Shown piece after piece: positions 51,433 through 59,961 of a stretch of 64,000 nt of DNA. Positions within the stretch are counted from its first letter, which is position 1. Every line of letters starts with the position of its first letter. A program made the position numbers and the translations under genes. This DNA is from VXRN01 sp963664365 (GTDB lineage Bacteria; Chloroflexota; Dehalococcoidia; Lucifugimonadales; UBA1123), in NCBI GenBank assembly GCA_963664365.1, contig OY761144.1, positions 1,364,001 to 1,428,000 on the forward strand, read 5' to 3'. Below the pieces are notes generated by a model. The model made no database searches. It had not been told where the DNA came from and saw only the letters and a program-made list of their open reading frames with translations.

Positions 51433-52992
51433 TCAACGCTGCCGCCAAGCGTTGATTCTTTCCTCGATTTCTACGAGTAGAGCGCTCACTTCACCGTTAG
51501 GCGACTGCGCTTCCTGATGTCCCACCACACGGGCTATGTCCGGTACGGACCTGTTGATCTCGTCGGCGAACGCTCTAATTGCGCTCTTGTCTTCGTCTTC
51601 CTGCCGCACGGCTCCGGAAACCATCTGCCTTATGCGACGCATAGATTGTTCCATATCGGCGGACGTTATGCCCAGCACATTGGCATAGTGGCTTCTTCCG
51701 CTTTCGAGAGTATTCCATATCCAAGACTCCGGCGAACCCCTTCCGGGTAGAAATATAGGCCGCACGCTCTGCCCGTATTCGGATGCCGTAGCTCTGACTT
51801 GATTTTCCATGTGCCTCGCATCTCCATCGAGGACGAAGATGAAATCATTCAATTTGTCAAACTTAGCAAGCGTGCGAACGTGACTTGGGAACTCGCTTTG
51901 CCCCGTGTCTCTCCCAATGACGACATCCTCGTGGCGAAGGTCCAATTTCACATTTAGCACGTCGAGGAGTCCGCGAATCAGATTCTCCGCCACTTCGTCT
52001 TCGCACAGTATGGACAACCGGTCACGGGACTGGCCATATAGAGCCTTTTGAATCATATCCCTGTAAGGTGGCAGCAGACGGACGTTCGAGATGTCGTCGT
52101 CACGTTCCAGAAACAGTCGTCCCTCTTCCGGCACGCTGTCAAGTACGACGGGACTGTGGGATGCGACAAGAATCTGCAATCGATTCCGCAGGGCGATGCG
52201 CTGAAACTCCAACATAGCTTGCTGCTGCGTATAAGGATGAAGTCCGGCTTCTACTTCGTCGATTAGAATGAACGCATCGTGAAGATTGGAAATATCCTTC
52301 GAAATGCGGAGAATCGCCCGCTCCCCGGAGGACATGTGGAACTCTGAGTATGCCGGTTTGCTTTCCCCTTCCAGTTCGGCGAATAGCAGGTCTTTAGACC
52401 GCGCCGTGATTCTCGAAAGGCTTCGGTATCGGCGAGGCAGCACGCGGTGGGCAAATAAGAGCATGTCGTCGGTGATTTGTTCAGATTGGGTATCCATGCG
52501 TCCCATCTGCAACAAGCTACGCACTTCGGAGGGATTCGTAAGATTTGCGAGAGTTCTCAGATATAGCTGACGTTTGGGCTGCTGCCCTCCTTTTAGTCCC
52601 ATGTAACTGCGGTTCCATGATTTGCGTCTCTTCCACGCCATAGAAAGACGCTTGTTGTCGTGCAGGTAATGGAATTGAAGTTCTGTCTGTTCACGAGCGT
52701 CCTCGAGTCTAGTCCCGGCGCTTTTGAAATTGGGGAATAGACTAGATGGGACGAACTCCCTCGGACCTCGCCCCGGTACCCGGTAGGCGCAGGCTGCCGC
52801 GAATAGGACGGTCGATTTGCCGCATCCATTCGGCCCAGCTAGGACACAGACGGGGTAATTGAACGGCACGCGCAGGTCCGCTATGCCGCGCAGATTACGG
52901 ATCCGTACTTCGAGCAAGGCATTGCGCCGCTGTGAAGTCTGTGAACGCAGGGCGTTCCAAACTTCATGCAGTTGCCTTTCAAACAGATTCAC
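51433..52992 (-). CDS. OLD-like ATPase with TOPRIM nuclease domain
   Basis: 519 aa, GTG start overlapping the upstream stop as GTGA. The N-terminal ABC-type ATPase has GPNGCGKST (53-61), the signature MSSGERAILRIS near 220, Walker B FILIDEVEAGLH near 240 and VASHSPVVLDS. From about residue 318 a TOPRIM domain follows: LSILCEDEVAENLIRGLL gives the acidic Glu, and FVLDGDARH near 375 the D-x-D. OLD family proteins are DNA nucleases gated by ATP; some protect against phage, alone or with a partner as in Gabija. No helicase partner is next to it; its neighbour is a small GYD protein. Confidence 0.8.
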   Translation of the reverse strand: MNLFERQLHEVWNALRSQTSQRRNALLEVRIRNLRGIADLRVPFNYPVCVLAGPNGCGKSTVLFAAACAYRVPGRGPREFVPSSLFPNFKSAGTRLEDAREQTELQFHYLHDNKRLSMAWKRRKSWNRSYMGLKGGQQPKRQLYLRTLANLTNPSEVRSLLQMGRMDTQSEQITDDMLLFAHRVLPRRYRSLSRITARSKDLLFAELEGESKPAYSEFHMSSGERAILRISKDISNLHDAFILIDEVEAGLHPYTQQQAMLEFQRIALRNRLQILVASHSPVVLDSVPEEGRLFLERDDDISNVRLLPPYRDMIQKALYGQSRDRLSILCEDEVAENLIRGLLDVLNVKLDLRHEDVVIGRDTGQSEFPSHVRTLAKFDKLNDFIFVLDGDARHMENQVRATASEYGQSVRPIFLPGRGSPESWIWNTLESGRSHYANVLGITSADMEQSMRRIRQMVSGAVRQEDEDKSAIRAFADEINRSVPDIARVVGHQEAQSPNGEVSALLVEIEERINAWRQR

Positions 52993-53339
52993 AATGACTC
53001 CGCCTTCGATTCGCTGGGAGACTCGATTCCGGCTAGGTCTTGGGCGGGGTCGTGTTGGGAGAGGGCTTCTTCGAGCCGTCCTATGGGAATGGCGGGTAGG
53101 GTGTTTACGAGGACGCCCGCGCGGACGCCGAGTTCCACGGAGAACCTGGCGGCGGTGTCGTTGTCGGGCGCTCTGAGAATCGTCACGAAGTCATAGGCTC
53201 CGAGCACCGCGTAAGAGCCGAGTACCGTCGTGTCGGGCAAGTCTATGTCCTGCATCGCGGTCATGAGGGTGTCGGGGTCGGCGAGCATCTTGTTTCGGCC
53301 TTCGGGCGTGAGGGTCAGGAGGAGGATGTAGCTGGCCAT
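52989..53339 (-). CDS. GYD domain protein
   Basis: 116 aa. MASYILLLTLTPEGRNKM, a central LGSYAVLGAYDFVTILRAPD and an Ala/Val-rich helix place it in the GYD family (YVLLxxLTxxGxxxxx / GxYDxV). Ferredoxin-like small fold, function unknown. The overlap of 4 bases with the OLD-like gene makes them one unit; hemB lies 30 bases upstream. Confidence 0.8.
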   Translation of the reverse strand: MASYILLLTLTPEGRNKMLADPDTLMTAMQDIDLPDTTVLGSYAVLGAYDFVTILRAPDNDTAARFSVELGVRAGVLVNTLPAIPIGRLEEALSQHDPAQDLAGIESPSESKAESL

Positions 53340-53369
53340 GATTTAGCGCCTCGGTGCGTGTTATATCTG

Positions 53370-54347
53370 TTAGGCGGCGAGCCATCGGGCGACTTCTTTG
53401 GCGTGGTATGAGAGTATCACGTCTGCGCCCGCGCGTTTGATGGAGGTCAGAATCTCAAGCGTGATGCGCCTTCCGTCGATCCACTCGTTTTCGGCGGCGG
53501 CCTTCACCATGGAGTATTCGCCGCTGACGTTGTATGCGGCCAGGGGAGTATCGAACGTCTCTCTGGCGGCTGAGAGGACGTCCAGGTAGGCGAGCGCGGG
53601 CTTGACCATCACCACGTCGGCGCCCTCCTCGATGTCCAGGGCGATCTCTCGCATGGCCTCCCTGACGTTGTGGGTGTCCATCTGGTATCCGGCGCGGTCG
53701 CCGAACTGCGGAGCGGAGTCGGCGGCGACGCGGAAGGGGCCGTAGAACCCGGAGGCGTACTTGGCGGAGTATGCCATGATCGGCACGTTGTCCAGGTTGG
53801 AGTCGTCTAGCGCGGCGCGAATGGCGGCGACCTGGCCGTCCATCATGGCGGACGGCGCGACCATGTCCGCCCCGGCGTTGGCTTGGCAGACCGCCATCCT
53901 GCCGAGCAGGTCCAGGGTGGCGTCGTTGTCCACCTTCTGGCCGTTTAGGACGCCGCAGTGTCCGTGGGTGGTGAACTCGCAGAGGCAGACGTCGGTGATT
54001 ACGGTCATGTCGGGGACGGTCTGCTTGATGACGGCGACGGCTTCCTGGATGATGCCGCCGGGGTCATAAGCCTCACTGCCCACCGGGTCTTTATGGGCCG
54101 GGATGCCGAACAGCAGAACGCTCTCGATGCCCAGGTCGGCGGCTTCTCCGACCTCGTGAATGAGGTGGTCGAGGGAAAGCTGGTAGATGCCGGGCATGGG
54201 CGGGATTTCGGTCTTGGTGTCTCTGCCGTGCGTTACGAACATCGGGTAGATGAAGTCGGACGGGGATAGGGCGGTTTCACGCACCATGCGGCGAAAGCTG
54301 GGATTGCTCCTCAGCCTGCGCATTCTAACTGTGGGAAATCTGGGCAT
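53370..54347 (-). CDS. hemB: delta-aminolevulinic acid dehydratase (porphobilinogen synthase)
   Basis: 325 aa, full length. The zinc-site cysteines are in VCLCEFTTHGHCG, and the two Schiff-base lysines in MAYSAKYASGFYGPFR and VMVKPALAYLD. Joins two 5-aminolevulinate molecules to porphobilinogen, second step of tetrapyrrole synthesis. Sits next to hemC and hemD-type genes on the same strand. Confidence 0.97.
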   Translation of the reverse strand: MPRFPTVRMRRLRSNPSFRRMVRETALSPSDFIYPMFVTHGRDTKTEIPPMPGIYQLSLDHLIHEVGEAADLGIESVLLFGIPAHKDPVGSEAYDPGGIIQEAVAVIKQTVPDMTVITDVCLCEFTTHGHCGVLNGQKVDNDATLDLLGRMAVCQANAGADMVAPSAMMDGQVAAIRAALDDSNLDNVPIMAYSAKYASGFYGPFRVAADSAPQFGDRAGYQMDTHNVREAMREIALDIEEGADVVMVKPALAYLDVLSAARETFDTPLAAYNVSGEYSMVKAAAENEWIDGRRITLEILTSIKRAGADVILSYHAKEVARWLAA

Positions 54348-54410
54348 TGAACTATATTTTGTCTGAACTGTGATTCATGTGATTCAGTGATTGCCATGAT
54401 TATTTGGAAG

Positions 54411-55922
54411 CTAAGCAGAGGTCACTAGCCGCTGCACGAGGGCGGTCACGAGGCCATAGACGGTGTGGTCTTGGGCAACTATATCAACATTCAGGCCGAG
54501 CTTGCCAGCAGTGGCGGCGGTGACGGGGCCGATGCAGGCGATACGCACGCCGTTCAGCATGGCGGGGTCGTCATCCAGCAGTTTCAGCAGGTTCTTGACG
54601 GTGGAGGAGCTCGTGAACGTGATAGCGTCCACGCCTTCTTTCAGAGTGTCGCGGACGAGGTCGCGGGAGCTTTCGGGTACCAAAGTATGATAGCAGACGA
54701 CCTCTTCCACCAATGCGCCGCCGGACCGGAGGCGTTTGGGCAGGAGCGAGCCCGCTATGTCGGACCTGGGCAACAGCACGCGACTTCCGGCGATGCCGGT
54801 CTCAATCATAGCGGCCGCGAGTCCGTCCGAGGTGGCGGTCTCGGCTATGAGGTCGGCGCTGACCCCGTATCGCGCCAGCGCATCGGCTGAGGCCGGCCCG
54901 ATCGCGGCTACCTTGACGCCGTGAAGGGCGCGGGTGTCTCGGCCCGTTCGGGCGAGTCCGTCCATGACGGCCTGAATGGCGTTGGCGCTGGTGAAGGCTA
55001 TCCAGTCGAATCGGGCGAGCATCGGCAGCGCCCTGAGCAGGTCTGGGGAGTCGGGCCGCGACTCCACTTCGATTGTCGGGACCTCTATCGGGAAAGCTCC
55101 AAGCTCCGCGAGCCGGGCTGAGGTTGCGCCAGCCTGACTCCGGGTGCGGGTGACGAGGATGCGTTTGCCGAACAGGGGCAGCGTCTCGAACCAGCTTAGC
55201 CGCTCCCGCAGTTCGACCACGCTCCCGATTACGAGCGCCGCCGGTGGGCTGAGTTCGGCGGACTTTGCGGATTCCGAGATGGAGTCGAGGCGTCCTTCGA
55301 CCGTCCGCTGCCAGGGCTGCGTTCCCCAGCTAATGACGGCGGCGGGGGTGTCCGCGGGCTTCCCGGCGGCGATCAGTCGCGAAGTGACCTCGTCGAGATT
55401 GCGCCAGGCCATGAGAAACACGAGGGCGCCGGGCGTGGCGGCCAGGGCGGGCCAGTCTATGCCGCCGGGTCGTCCGTCGGGGGCTGCGCTGCCGGTGACG
55501 ACGGTGAACGACGAGGCGCGGTCACGGTGTGTCAGAGGGATTCCGGCGTAGGCGGGGGCGGCGATCGCGGATGTCACTCCGGGCACGATCTCGAACTTCA
55601 CGCCGGCGTCATTGAGCGCCTCGGCTTCCTCTCCGCCTCTGCCGAATACGAACGGGTCGCCGCCCTTGAGCCGGACTACCATCTTGCCGTCGCGCGCGAG
55701 GCCGACGAGTAGGGCGTTGACGTCGTCTTGGGTGCGGGCGCCCGGTGTCTTGCCGACGTCTATAAGCTCGGCTTCGGCGTGGGCGTGAGTCAGCAGGCGC
55801 ATGTCTATGAGGCGGTCGTATGCGATGACGTCTGCGGCCTGTATCAGCCGCAATCCCTTGATGGTCAGAAGTTCCGGATCTCCGGGCCCGGCTCCGACTA
55901 GGTAAACTTTGCCGCGGGTCAC
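54411..55922 (-). CDS. cobA-hemD: fused uroporphyrinogen-III C-methyltransferase / uroporphyrinogen-III synthase
   Basis: 503 aa with GTG start. Residues 1-245 are the SAM-dependent methyltransferase CobA/SumT: VYLVGAGPGDPELLTIKGLRLIQ, VVRLKGGDPFVFGRGGEE and VVTGSAAPDG. Residues about 250-500 are HemD (GKRILVTRTRSQAGATSARLAELGAFPIEVPTIEV; ITFTSSSTVKNLL). The protein closes the tetrapyrrole ring and then methylates it, directing product to sirohaem or cobalamin. Such fusions occur in several phyla. It lies next to hemC (146-base gap with repeats) and hemB. Confidence 0.95.
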   Translation of the reverse strand: MTRGKVYLVGAGPGDPELLTIKGLRLIQAADVIAYDRLIDMRLLTHAHAEAELIDVGKTPGARTQDDVNALLVGLARDGKMVVRLKGGDPFVFGRGGEEAEALNDAGVKFEIVPGVTSAIAAPAYAGIPLTHRDRASSFTVVTGSAAPDGRPGGIDWPALAATPGALVFLMAWRNLDEVTSRLIAAGKPADTPAAVISWGTQPWQRTVEGRLDSISESAKSAELSPPAALVIGSVVELRERLSWFETLPLFGKRILVTRTRSQAGATSARLAELGAFPIEVPTIEVESRPDSPDLLRALPMLARFDWIAFTSANAIQAVMDGLARTGRDTRALHGVKVAAIGPASADALARYGVSADLIAETATSDGLAAAMIETGIAGSRVLLPRSDIAGSLLPKRLRSGGALVEEVVCYHTLVPESSRDLVRDTLKEGVDAITFTSSSTVKNLLKLLDDDPAMLNGVRIACIGPVTAATAGKLGLNVDIVAQDHTVYGLVTALVQRLVTSA

Positions 55923-56067
55923 GAATTAATCACCCTCACCCCAACCCTCTCCCTCAAGGGAGAGGGGGTATGTTGACTGGTATTCATAGTTGTTCTGTGC
56001 ATTTGACACCCCTGTCAGCCCCTCAAGGGAGAGGGGGTATGTTGGTCTATATTCGTAGGTGTTGGGT
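55923..56067. repeat. dispersed repeats between cobA-hemD and hemC
   Basis: Two CCCTCAAGGGAGAGGGGGTATGTTG units; 55932-56040 resembles 25499-25617 over about 110 bases. Confidence 0.7.
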
Positions 56068-56997
56068 TCACGTTGGGCCGTCCCGGTACATGATGGAGTC
56101 GGCGCCGGTTTGCAGCAGAGCCTCCGCGGCGGCGCGGCCCGCGAGATGAGGGTCGTCTGCCGACTCGGTGACTGACTTCCTGAAGATCGTGGAGCCATCG
56201 GGAAGGCAGGCCATCGCGCGTATCCTCAGCTCTTCACCCTCGACGACGGCGTAGGCGGCGACCGGTACGCGGCATCCTCCTCCGGCGGTCTGGACGAAGG
56301 CGCGCTCGGCGGTTACGGCGGCCCAAGTATCCGGGTGGTTCACTGCCGAGAGCATATCCGTAATCGCTTCATCATCAGCCCGAATCTCGACGGCCAGCGC
56401 GCCCTGTCCGGCGTCTGGGACGCAGAGTTCGGGAGTCAGTATCTCAGTTGCCTCGTCCAGCCGGCCGAGTCGCTGGAGTCCGGCGGCGGCGATCACCACG
56501 CCGTCGCAGCCGTCCCCGACTTTAGAAAGCCGCGTATCCACGTTGCCGCGTATCGGAACGAACACTATGTCGGGACGGACGGACAGGAGTTGGCCGCATC
56601 GCCTCGGGCTGCTCGTCCCTAGAGTCGCGCCGGGGGGCAGGTCGGCGAAACGCAGCCCCCATCTGTTGACAATGACATCGCGCGGGTCTTTGCGTTTGGG
56701 GTAGGCCGCGATGTCGAGGCCGTCGGGCAGGGCGGACGCAAGGTCTTTTGCCGAGTGGACCGCCATATCGATCTCCTCGTCGAGCAGCGCCTGTTCGAGC
56801 CGCTTGGCGAATGTCCCGCGTCCGAGGCTGAGGAGCGGCGCGTCCTTTCTGCGGTCGCCGTCGGAGGTTATCGGCACAACCTGAAACCGCGCGTCCGGGA
56901 AAGACGCTCGCAGCGTCCCGACAACCTCGTCGGTCTGCGCTATGGCGAGGGCGCTGGTCCGAGTTCCGATTTTTATCGTGCGATCAGCCATGGTCAT
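56068..56997 (-). CDS. hemC: hydroxymethylbilane synthase (porphobilinogen deaminase)
   Basis: 309 aa from the ATG at 56997, which overlaps the preceding stop as ATGA; another ATG six bases on is possible. IKIGTRTSALAIAQTDEVV, HSAKDLASALP and GTSSPRRCGQLL are standard; the dipyrromethane cofactor Cys is in TAGGGCRVPVAAYA. Links four porphobilinogens to hydroxymethylbilane, the substrate of HemD. Confidence 0.96.
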   Translation of the reverse strand: MTMADRTIKIGTRTSALAIAQTDEVVGTLRASFPDARFQVVPITSDGDRRKDAPLLSLGRGTFAKRLEQALLDEEIDMAVHSAKDLASALPDGLDIAAYPKRKDPRDVIVNRWGLRFADLPPGATLGTSSPRRCGQLLSVRPDIVFVPIRGNVDTRLSKVGDGCDGVVIAAAGLQRLGRLDEATEILTPELCVPDAGQGALAVEIRADDEAITDMLSAVNHPDTWAAVTAERAFVQTAGGGCRVPVAAYAVVEGEELRIRAMACLPDGSTIFRKSVTESADDPHLAGRAAAEALLQTGADSIMYRDGPT

Positions 56998-57638
56998 ACC
57001 GGCTCGGCCTTGCTCAGAAGTCCGCGCATCAGCATGTCGTAAGCCTCCTCCGATGGGCCGGACTGCGCCACGTCCAGCAGTTCCTCGGTGATGCACTCCT
57101 GCCAGTGGTCGGGGGACACGGTCAGGCGATCGCTTTTCAGGCGCGCTCGCGCCTTGGCGAGCAGGGGAGCGAGATCCGCGTATTCGAGTATGCGGCTGCT
57201 CTCGATCTTCTCCCTGAAGGTGCGAGCGAGGGCCGGACTCGCGCCGCCGGTAGAAGTGGCGACCGTGACCTCTCCCCGTCGCGCCACGGATGGGGCTATG
57301 AAGGTGCAGAGATGCGTCACGTCCACGACGTTGAGCAGCACGTTCCGCTCCTCGGCCTCCTGAGCGATCTCGCGGCTCATGGCGTGGTCGTCGGTGGTGG
57401 CGGCTACCGCGATGAACGCGCGCTCAAGGTCTCCGCGCCGGTACTGTCTGCGGGTCCAGGATAGGCGGCCCTCGCTCTCCAAGTCTTCCACCTTGCGCGT
57501 GACGGTTGGGCTGATGACGATCACCCTCGCGCCGCATTCCAGCAGCTTGAGGACCTTTTCTTCGCCCAAGTCTCCGCCGCCGATTACTACGCAATCGCGG
57601 CCGCGGACATCTATGAACGCCGGGTAGTATCTGGGCAC
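56994..57638 (-). CDS. precorrin-2 dehydrogenase / sirohydrochlorin ferrochelatase
   Basis: 214 aa from the GTG at 57638, five bases after GCGGAGG; an ATG at 57674 has no ribosome site and overlaps the -10 box. Opening YYPAFIDVRGRDCVVIGGGDLGEEKVLKLL is the NAD-binding fold of CysG-N/Met8. VATSTGGASPALARTFREKIE follows, with the helical chelatase part. Oxidises precorrin-2 to sirohydrochlorin and inserts iron, giving sirohaem. With CobA from the fusion gene it completes that branch. Confidence 0.9.
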   Translation of the reverse strand: MPRYYPAFIDVRGRDCVVIGGGDLGEEKVLKLLECGARVIVISPTVTRKVEDLESEGRLSWTRRQYRRGDLERAFIAVAATTDDHAMSREIAQEAEERNVLLNVVDVTHLCTFIAPSVARRGEVTVATSTGGASPALARTFREKIESSRILEYADLAPLLAKARARLKSDRLTVSPDHWQECITEELLDVAQSGPSEEAYDMLMRGLLSKAEPV

Positions 57639-57672
57639 GGCGGCCTCCGCATCTTTTCGGATGGTATATTGC

Positions 57673-57680
57673 ATTATACT
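57673..57680. promoter_or_regulatory. overlapping divergent -10 boxes
   Basis: Plus 57675-57680 reads TATACT and the minus strand reads TATAAT over 57673-57678. They would serve pcm (right) and the precorrin-2 dehydrogenase gene (left); the -35 boxes are weak. Confidence 0.5.
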
Positions 57681-57688
57681 AGTGACCA

Positions 57689-58327
57689 ATGAAGTTGGAA
57701 GACGCAAAACGAAAGCTCCTCGACAAGCTGGCGCGTGAGATTTCGGACGGGCGCGTGCTGGACGCGATGCGCCGCGTTCCGCGCGAGAGGTTCGTACCGA
57801 GCGAAACGCGCCATCTCGCCTACGAGGACATCGCGCTCAGGATAGCCGCGGGGCAGACCGTTTCGCAGCCGACCATCGTTGCCATGATGATCGAGGCGCT
57901 CGAACTGCGAGCCTACGACAAGGTCTTGGAGGTCGGCACGGGCAGCGGATACCAGGCGGCAATCCTGGCGCAGATTGCGCGCCGCGTGGTGACGGTCGAG
58001 CGGATTCCCGAGTTGTCGGACTCCGCCCGGGCGCTGTTGGACGACCTCGGGTACGACAACATCGAGGTGATTCAAGCCGGGCGCGAGTTGGGCAATGCCA
58101 AAGAAGGGCCGTACAACGCCATCGTGGTCGCCGCCGCGGCTCCTCGTCTGCCGAACAGTCTTCTGGACCAGCTTGAGGTCGGCGGTCGGCTGGTCGCGCC
58201 GGTCGGATCGAGGGACGAGCAGATACTGCTTAAGGCGATCAAGGGCGAGGCGGGGCCGGTGATCAAGTCGCTCGGCGGATGTCGGTTCGTTCCGCTAATC
58301 GCCGAAGACGCTTGGCCGGAGAAGTAG
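57689..58327 (+). CDS. pcm: protein-L-isoaspartate O-methyltransferase
   Basis: 212 aa. RERFVPSETRHLAYEDIALRIAAGQTVSQPTIVAMMIEAL and VLEVGTGSGYQAAILAQ (AdoMet site, near residue 80) are typical. Repairs damaged aspartyl residues. No Shine-Dalgarno site precedes the ATG, which lies only 8 bases after a TATACT box, so translation may be leaderless. Confidence 0.95.
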   Translation: MKLEDAKRKLLDKLAREISDGRVLDAMRRVPRERFVPSETRHLAYEDIALRIAAGQTVSQPTIVAMMIEALELRAYDKVLEVGTGSGYQAAILAQIARRVVTVERIPELSDSARALLDDLGYDNIEVIQAGRELGNAKEGPYNAIVVAAAAPRLPNSLLDQLEVGGRLVAPVGSRDEQILLKAIKGEAGPVIKSLGGCRFVPLIAEDAWPEK

Positions 58328-58426
58328 CCGGAAGTCGTTGTCAACGCGATTGGTCTTTTCTTATACTGATTCAGGCCCCGCTCCAGTCGGCGCTAGCGGC
58401 GGGCTGTGTCCGGGGGCGCGTGATTT

Positions 58427-59890
58427 ATGAGGTACGAGACCGTAATCGGGCTGGAAGTCCACGCCCAACTGCTGACGCGCAGCAAGATGTTCTGCTCATG
58501 CAGCGCATCGTACCAGCACGCGCCGCCCAACACCGTCGTCTGTCCCGTCTGCATGGGAATGCCGGGAACGCTCCCGGTGATGAACGCAAAGGCGGTGGAG
58601 CACGTCATCAGGACGGGGCTCGCGCTGAACTGCGAAATCTCCCGCCATACCAAGTTCGACAGGAAGAACTACCCGTATCCGGACCTGATGAAGGGCTACC
58701 AGATCTCCCAGTACGACATGCCCATAGCGCACGACGGGTCCATGTCCATCGAGGTGGACGGCGAGAGCCGCGACGTTGGCATCACGCGGGTCCATCTTGA
58801 GGAGGACGTGGCCAAGCTGCTGCACCGCACCGAGGAGTTCGGCGAGGGCTACTCTCTGCTGGACATCAACCGCTCCGGCGTCCCGCTCATGGAGATCGTG
58901 GGCGAGCCGGATCTCAGAAGCGCCGAGGAGGCGCGGGCGTATCTCGTGCAGCTTCATAGCATCCTCCAGTACATCGGCGTGAGCACGGCGAACATGGAGG
59001 ACGGGAACTTCCGATGCGACGCCAACATAAGCGTCCGACCGGTGGGTGAGGAGAAGCTGGGGACCAAGGTCGAGATCAAGAACATGAACAGCTTCCGGTC
59101 CGTCTATCACGCGCTGGAGTTCGAGGCCGAAAGACAGGTCGCCGCGATAGAGGGCGGAGGCCGCATCGTCCAGGAGACGCGCGGATGGGTGGAGGCCGAC
59201 GGCGTTACCGTGTCCCAGCGGACGAAAGAGGGCGCTTCGGACTACCGCTACTTCCCAGAGCCCGATCTTCCGCCGCTGGAACTCTCGTCAGAGTGGGTAT
59301 CGGAGATCGGGGCGTCGCTTCCTGAGTTGCCGCATTTTCGCAAGGCGCGGTTCATGGACGACCTCGGCCTGCCCGAGTACAACGCCCGTCTGCTGACCGC
59401 GAATCGGGAGACCGCGGACTACTTCGAGGCGGCGCTGGACTCGAAGCCGGACGTGTCGCCCGAGTTCGCCAGGGCCGTCAGCAACTGGATCATCGTGGAG
59501 ATCGGGCGGCTGTCCAACCAGACGGGCGTCGGCATGTCCGAGATGAAAGTTCAGCCCGATCAAATCGCCGCTCTCCAGAAGATGGTGGACGACGGCGCGT
59601 TGAGTTCGACGATGGCCAAGACGGTCTTCGAGAAGATGTTCGAGACGGGCAGGGCGGCGGACGACATAGCAAAGTCCGAGGGTCTGACCCAGATTTCGGA
59701 TGCCGACGCCGTCTCCGTCGCCGTGGATCGCGCAATATCCGACAATCCCGACCCGGTGCGCGACTATCTGGGCGGCAGGCAGCAGGCGATGGGGTTCCTG
59801 GTGGGGCAGGTCATGAAGGCCACGCGGGGACAGGCGAACCCGCGCATGGCGAGCCAACTGGTCAGGGAGAAGCTGGAGGCGATGCGCTGA
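58427..59890 (+). CDS. gatB: aspartyl/glutamyl-tRNA amidotransferase subunit B
   Basis: 487 aa, full length. YETVIGLEVHAQLLTRSKMFCSC opens it, with CPVCMGMPGTLPVMN, FDRKNYPYPDLMKGYQISQYD and the C-terminal YqeY-like domain ending RGQANPRMASQLVREKLEA. Part of GatCAB, which turns Glu-tRNA(Gln) and Asp-tRNA(Asn) into the amide forms. gatA and gatC are not nearby. Confidence 0.97.
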   Translation: MRYETVIGLEVHAQLLTRSKMFCSCSASYQHAPPNTVVCPVCMGMPGTLPVMNAKAVEHVIRTGLALNCEISRHTKFDRKNYPYPDLMKGYQISQYDMPIAHDGSMSIEVDGESRDVGITRVHLEEDVAKLLHRTEEFGEGYSLLDINRSGVPLMEIVGEPDLRSAEEARAYLVQLHSILQYIGVSTANMEDGNFRCDANISVRPVGEEKLGTKVEIKNMNSFRSVYHALEFEAERQVAAIEGGGRIVQETRGWVEADGVTVSQRTKEGASDYRYFPEPDLPPLELSSEWVSEIGASLPELPHFRKARFMDDLGLPEYNARLLTANRETADYFEAALDSKPDVSPEFARAVSNWIIVEIGRLSNQTGVGMSEMKVQPDQIAALQKMVDDGALSSTMAKTVFEKMFETGRAADDIAKSEGLTQISDADAVSVAVDRAISDNPDPVRDYLGGRQQAMGFLVGQVMKATRGQANPRMASQLVREKLEAMR

Positions 59891-59961
59891 TACCCGCAAA
59901 TTCGACAAACGGAAGACGAGACGGGTCGCAAAATACGGCGGTCACGGCCTATCGCCGGATC

